Source: Sulfurovum sp.
Lineage (GTDB): Bacteria > Campylobacterota > Campylobacteria > Campylobacterales > Sulfurovaceae
DNA: 9,333 nucleotides
Assembly (NCBI GenBank): GCA_027046415.1
Contig: JALTYW010000212.1
Coordinates: 1-9,333, forward strand
Direction: 5' to 3'
The first letter of the stretch is position 1. Each line of letters opens with the position of its first letter. Made by a program: the position numbers and the translations under genes. Positions 6,712-9,333 of this stretch are shown here, piece by piece. Below the pieces are notes generated by a model. The model saw only the letters and a program-made list of their open reading frames with translations, was not told where the DNA came from and ran no database searches.

Positions 6712-8011
6712 CTTTGCACCACAGATCATGTTGATCACCATACTCAGTCTGGTTGTTCTTTCCGATGCTATCGCCAGCCGCCTGAAAATCCCTTCGGTTT
6801 TTCTGCTGCTGAGTGGTTCCTATTTGACCTATGCCTACTTCAAAGCGGCAGTCCCCATCGATATGGCGGAGCATTTTGATACGATCATCCTCTTTTGTAT
6901 TCCATTGATCTTTATGGCAGATGCTCTGCATCTGCACTTTTCAGATATCAAAAAACATGCCTGGAGTATCTTCTATCTTGCAGTGGTAGCGGTAGCACTC
7001 TCCATCGCCTTTGGTGCAAGTCTCTCCTACTTTGGTGTCTTTGAAGGGTTGTCCCTTGGTGCCTATGTGTCACTCTTTGCGATCAATATGGCAACCGACG
7101 CGGTCAGTGTACAGTCGGTACTCTCCCGTTTCAAAGGGATAGATCATGACATAAAAGTACTCATTGAAGGGGAGTCTCTGGGTAACGATGCCACAGCGGT
7201 TATTGCCTTCTTTTTCATAGGGCTGCCGTGGATGCTTAGCGGGCATATAGATGCTGCCCATGCAGCCGAGGAGGCACTGCGTGTCTTTGCCGTGAGTATG
7301 GGGCTTGGACTTGTATTGGGGTATGGGTTTTATATGCTGATGAAACTTTTTTCAGACAAGCGTGGAGAGCTGTTTGCATTTATTATCGAAGGGTATGCCG
7401 CCTATCTGTTGGGTGAGCATTTCCATGTCAGTGGCATTTTGACCCTTATTACGGCGATCATCGCTACCAAGGCATGGATCGATATGGATCTGCAGGAGAT
7501 CGAAGCAGCAGAGGGGAAAAAACGCAAAAGTGTTTTCCGCACGCTTCGCCTTGGGTCGGTTGTTGCAACCACCAAAGAGCGTCTGGAATACATCTATGAG
7601 ATGGCAAAAGAGTTTGGGTATATCGCCGCGGTAGTGATCTTCTTTGTGCTTGCGGAGATGGTTGATTTTGACAAACTTTGGGTATACAGAAACGAGATTC
7701 TTATTATGTTCGGTGTTACGACACTGATTCGTGCACTCTCCATGGCAAAATTCGCCTTTTTTGGCAAAACCCTTCACTCTGTCAAACCGGTAGGGGCAGA
7801 GGGGTGGTTTATCTTGACATTTTCCGGTATGAAAGGGGCACTCTCCATTATTTTGGTACACATGATTCCTAACAGCTTTGAATACAAAGCGATGTTTGAA
7901 GCCGTAACCACAGGTGTCGTCGTACTTTCTATCTTTGTGTACGGTACAGTACTCTGGAGCTACTTTACCTTCTTTAAAAAAGAGAAAGAGACGAAGTTGT
8001 TTGTTGCATAG
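6704..8011 (+). CDS. Cation:proton antiporter, CPA1/NhaP type
   Basis: An inner-membrane Na+(K+)/H+ exchanger of 435 residues, used for pH and sodium homeostasis. Many hydrophobic segments fill residues 5-260 and 303-422, separated by a charged cytoplasmic loop (about 258-302, IEAAEGKKRKS). CPA1 landmarks: ATDAVSV with Asp132 in the discontinuous helix, EGESLGNDATAV with the Asn161-Asp162 ion-binding pair, Arg343 in a later helix, and FSGMKGALSI (373-382), matching the family's GMRGAxSL motif. The C-terminus is short (FFKKEKETKLFVA), with no TrkA or cyclic-nucleotide regulatory domain. It is the last gene of the plus-strand cluster and converges on glnA. Ion specificity cannot be read from the sequence. 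Confidence 0.93.
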   Translation: MHSFAPQIMLITILSLVVLSDAIASRLKIPSVFLLLSGSYLTYAYFKAAVPIDMAEHFDTIILFCIPLIFMADALHLHFSDIKKHAWSIFYLAVVAVALSIAFGASLSYFGVFEGLSLGAYVSLFAINMATDAVSVQSVLSRFKGIDHDIKVLIEGESLGNDATAVIAFFFIGLPWMLSGHIDAAHAAEEALRVFAVSMGLGLVLGYGFYMLMKLFSDKRGELFAFIIEGYAAYLLGEHFHVSGILTLITAIIATKAWIDMDLQEIEAAEGKKRKSVFRTLRLGSVVATTKERLEYIYEMAKEFGYIAAVVIFFVLAEMVDFDKLWVYRNEILIMFGVTTLIRALSMAKFAFFGKTLHSVKPVGAEGWFILTFSGMKGALSIILVHMIPNSFEYKAMFEAVTTGVVVLSIFVYGTVLWSYFTFFKKEKETKLFVA

Positions 8012-8039
8012 CGTCTCATTCCATTTCTTGTAACACTTC

Positions 8040-8064
8040 TTGGAACAGCGTGCTTCAGCTTCGG
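8040..8064 (+). repeat. Imperfect 25-nt direct repeat, copy 1
   Basis: Begins ttggaac and ends agcttcgg. It matches the copy at 8102-8126 at 20 of 25 positions by hand alignment; copy starts are 62 bp apart. Confidence 0.6.
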
Positions 8065-8094
8065 ATAGACGCAAGTTCAAGAATAACCTAAAGT

Positions 8095-8107
8095 TTCCAA
8101 TTTGGAA
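8095..8107. repeat. Short perfect palindrome
   Basis: ttccaa-t-ttggaa, with 6-nt arms around one central base, immediately before the hairpin in repeat copy 2 and overlapping that copy. It may be part of the same repeat unit or a protein-binding palindrome; no function can be assigned. Confidence 0.5.
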
Positions 8108-8126
8108 CCGAAAGCTTTAGCTTCGG
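8102..8126 (+). repeat. Imperfect 25-nt direct repeat, copy 2, containing a hairpin
   Basis: The second copy of the ttggaac...agcttcgg repeat. Bases 8108-8126 can fold as ccgaa(a)gc / gcttcgg, a 7-bp stem with one bulged A and a tttA-type loop. It could help end transcription of the plus-strand operon, but the T-poor sequence after it (caatatatag) argues against a classic intrinsic terminator. Confidence 0.55.
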
Positions 8127-8235
8127 CAATATATAGATTTATTGTACATCATGTTCAGCGGGGATGAAGCCTCCGACTCCAAGATGCTGTCATTCTTGTG
8201 AAAACAGAAACCTTGACTCTGTAGAGAGATGATGT

Positions 8236-8298
8236 TAGGGTACGTAATCACGCACCATTCATACAAATGATCAATAAGGTGCATGGCTATGCACCCTA
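8236..8298. repeat. 63-bp imperfect palindromic element (MITE/REP-like)
   Basis: Two 21-nt arms (8236-8256 beginning tagggt; 8278-8298 ending accta preceded by cc) are inverted complements at 15 of 21 positions, and the six mismatches are transitions. The spacer is 21 nt. The right arm is itself a hairpin (ggtgcat / atgcacc, 8278-8295). Nested palindromes of this kind next to gene ends are typical of dispersed REP/MITE-like repeats. Copy number cannot be seen from one window. Confidence 0.65.
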
Positions 8299-8348
8299 CG
8301 TAGTGTATGCATAGGTATCTGTATTAAAAAGAGCATAAGATCATTAAG

Positions 8349-8396
8349 AAAAGAGATAGAAAAAGAAGAGGGAGGAAATCCCGAGCCGAAGCCCGG
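8349..8396 (-). terminator. Likely intrinsic terminator of glnA
   Basis: Read on the minus strand, 7 nt after the glnA stop, there is CCGGGC-TTCG-GCTCGG (8396-8381): a 6-bp stem with one G-T pair and a stable UUCG-type tetraloop. A pyrimidine-rich stretch with T runs follows (down to about 8349). The T run starts several bases beyond the stem, so this is not a textbook form. Confidence 0.6.
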
Positions 8397-8403
8397 AGAG
8401 GGT

Positions 8404-9333
8404 TTAGCAAGAGTAAGTAGAGATATACTCGTATGCTGTAGGACGACCTTCGACAGGAATCACGTGTCTTTCGAACTGATAGTCGATATAGGTGCTGATG
8501 AACTCTTCGTTCATGACAGGTGTCAGGAAGTCATGATCTGCTTCCAGACCTTCAAGTGCATCTCTGAAGCTGTTTGGCAGTTCAGGGATACCTCTCTCTT
8601 TAAGCTCGTCTCTTGACCATTCGAAGAGGTCTTCGTTGATTGGTCCTACAAGCTCGTAACCGCCGTTTTTGATACCGTCGATACCAGCCATCATCAGTAC
8701 AGTGAAGGCAAGGTATGGGCATGATGTTGAGTCAGGGAAACGTGTTTCGATTCTTGTTGACTTCTCACCCGCTCCGTAAGGGATACGACATGCAGCAGAT
8801 CTGTTCTGTGCAGAGTATGTGAGGATTCTTGGTGCTTCGAATCCTGGCAGGAGTCTTTTGTAAGAGTTGGTAGAAGCGTTGGTAAATGCTGCAACTGCAT
8901 CTTTGTGTTTGAAGATACCACTGAGGTAGTCAAGCGCTGTTTTGGAGAGGTTCGCGTATTCACCCTCTTTGTAGAAGAGGTTTTTGCCGTCTTTCCAGAT
9001 AGACTGGTGAACGTGCATACCGTTACCGTTGTCGTTATAGATAGGCTTAGGCATGAATGTTGCAGTCTTGCCGTTGAGGTGCGCTACCATTTTAACGACA
9101 TACTTGTACTTCTGTACGTTGTCAGCCGCTGTGATGATGTCACCAAATACAACACCGATCTCACCCTGTCCCTGTGCCACTTCGTGGTGTCCGAGAACTA
9201 CTTCAAGACCTACCTCTTCAAGAAGGAGCATCATTTCCGCTCTGAGATCTACCATAGAGTCTGTTGGCATAACTGGGAAGTAACCACCCTTGATTCTTGG
9301 TCTGTGACCCATGTTGCCGATATCATCATACTC
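8404..9333 (-). CDS. glnA: Glutamine synthetase type I, C-terminal part (5' end outside window)
   Basis: GlnA makes glutamine from glutamate, ammonia and ATP in the cytoplasm as a dodecamer and is the main ammonia-assimilation enzyme. The frame is open from the right window edge ([12 protein letters not shown]) to TAA at 8406-8404; 309 residues are visible of about 470-480 expected. The ATG at 9312 is internal. Visible motifs, numbered from that Met: [12 protein letters not shown] (41-52, metal/ATP glutamates), [10 protein letters not shown] (95-104, active-site His), LLPGFEAP (154-161, flap glutamate), NRSAACRIP (170-178), and [17 protein letters not shown] (187-203). In the region holding the adenylylated Tyr397 of enterobacterial enzymes, the sequence reads [12 protein letters not shown], with Phe230 (codon 8625-8623) in the tyrosine position. 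Covalent regulation by GlnE therefore seems unlikely. The promoter is outside the window. Confidence 0.97.
   Translation of the reverse strand, partial: EYDDIGNMGHRPRIKGGYFPVMPTDSMVDLRAEMMLLLEEVGLEVVLGHHEVAQGQGEIGVVFGDIITAADNVQKYKYVVKMVAHLNGKTATFMPKPIYNDNGNGMHVHQSIWKDGKNLFYKEGEYANLSKTALDYLSGIFKHKDAVAAFTNASTNSYKRLLPGFEAPRILTYSAQNRSAACRIPYGAGEKSTRIETRFPDSTSCPYLAFTVLMMAGIDGIKNGGYELVGPINEDLFEWSRDELKERGIPELPNSFRDALEGLEADHDFLTPVMNEEFISTYIDYQFERHVIPVEGRPTAYEYISTYSC

Larger units (their letters stand above)
8012..8403. other. Convergent intergenic region rich in repeat-like DNA
   Basis: These 392 bp lie between the 3' ends of the antiporter gene and glnA. I see no credible gene. The region holds two 25-nt imperfect direct repeats (8040-8064, 8102-8126), a short palindrome (8095-8107), an imperfect hairpin (8108-8126), a larger palindromic element (8236-8298) and the likely glnA terminator (8349-8396). 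The stretch 8127-8235 shows no clear structure, although gatgaagcctccgactcc (8164-8181) has the feel of a dispersed repeat. No strongly T-rich terminator for the plus-strand operon is obvious. Confidence 0.7.

Noticed and set aside
7352..8080. 242-codon antisense open frame overlapping the antiporter gene end
   Set aside because: Shadow of the antiporter gene, Cys/His/Lys-rich without domain logic and with no ribosome binding site that stands out.
8213..8241. Plus-strand promoter-like TTGACT with TAGGGT 17 nt downstream
   Set aside because: The -10 match is poor, it overlaps the palindromic element, and it points at the 3' end of glnA with no gene to serve.
8012..8403. Hidden small gene or structured RNA in the convergent spacer
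   Set aside because: No open frame with a convincing start and ribosome site, no tRNA-like fold and no recognisable RNA family; only repeat-like palindromes are supported.

Overview
The window looks like a chromosomal core-gene segment of a Campylobacterota (former Epsilonproteobacteria) genome, probably a Sulfurovum-like vent or sediment bacterium. This rests on three things: the style of the encoded proteins, very tight gene packing, and the gene order alaS - maf - penicillin-binding protein. From memory, that order also occurs in Campylobacter jejuni. The taxonomic call is an inference; there is no rRNA or other decisive marker here.

Layout: bases 1-8011 carry one compact plus-strand cluster that is probably a single operon. 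It contains the 3' part of alaS (alanyl-tRNA synthetase), a small four-helix membrane protein, maf (nucleotide pyrophosphatase), a bioF-like PLP acyltransferase, a class A penicillin-binding protein, a cytoplasmic DsbA/FrnE-like thioredoxin-fold protein and a CPA1/NhaP-type cation:proton antiporter. Neighbouring genes overlap by 1 to 11 nt or are separated by only 18 nt, so no internal promoter or terminator is apparent. Bases 8012-8403 are a 392-bp convergent intergenic region holding repeat-like and palindromic DNA and a likely glnA terminator. Bases 8404-9333, on the minus strand, are the 3' two-thirds of glnA (type I glutamine synthetase).

Functionally the operon mixes translation (AlaRS), nucleotide-pool or septum-linked housekeeping (Maf), biotin synthesis (BioF), cell-wall synthesis (PBP1A), redox folding and ion homeostasis. 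It is a housekeeping cluster rather than a dedicated pathway. I see no mobile-element gene, defence system, CRISPR array, tRNA or rRNA.

The most unusual signals are not whole genes. First, alaS contains an in-frame segment at about 21-281 that is strikingly AT-rich (27% GC by hand count over 57-281) and expands a normally short loop to about 75 residues. Second, alaS also contains five tandem GAATKAR heptamers at 660-694, read through as protein. Third, the convergent spacer contains a 63-bp imperfect palindromic element (8236-8298) and a pair of 25-nt direct repeats (8040-8126). Fourth, GlnA has Phe where the classical adenylylated Tyr would lie. No previously undescribed multi-gene system is evident.
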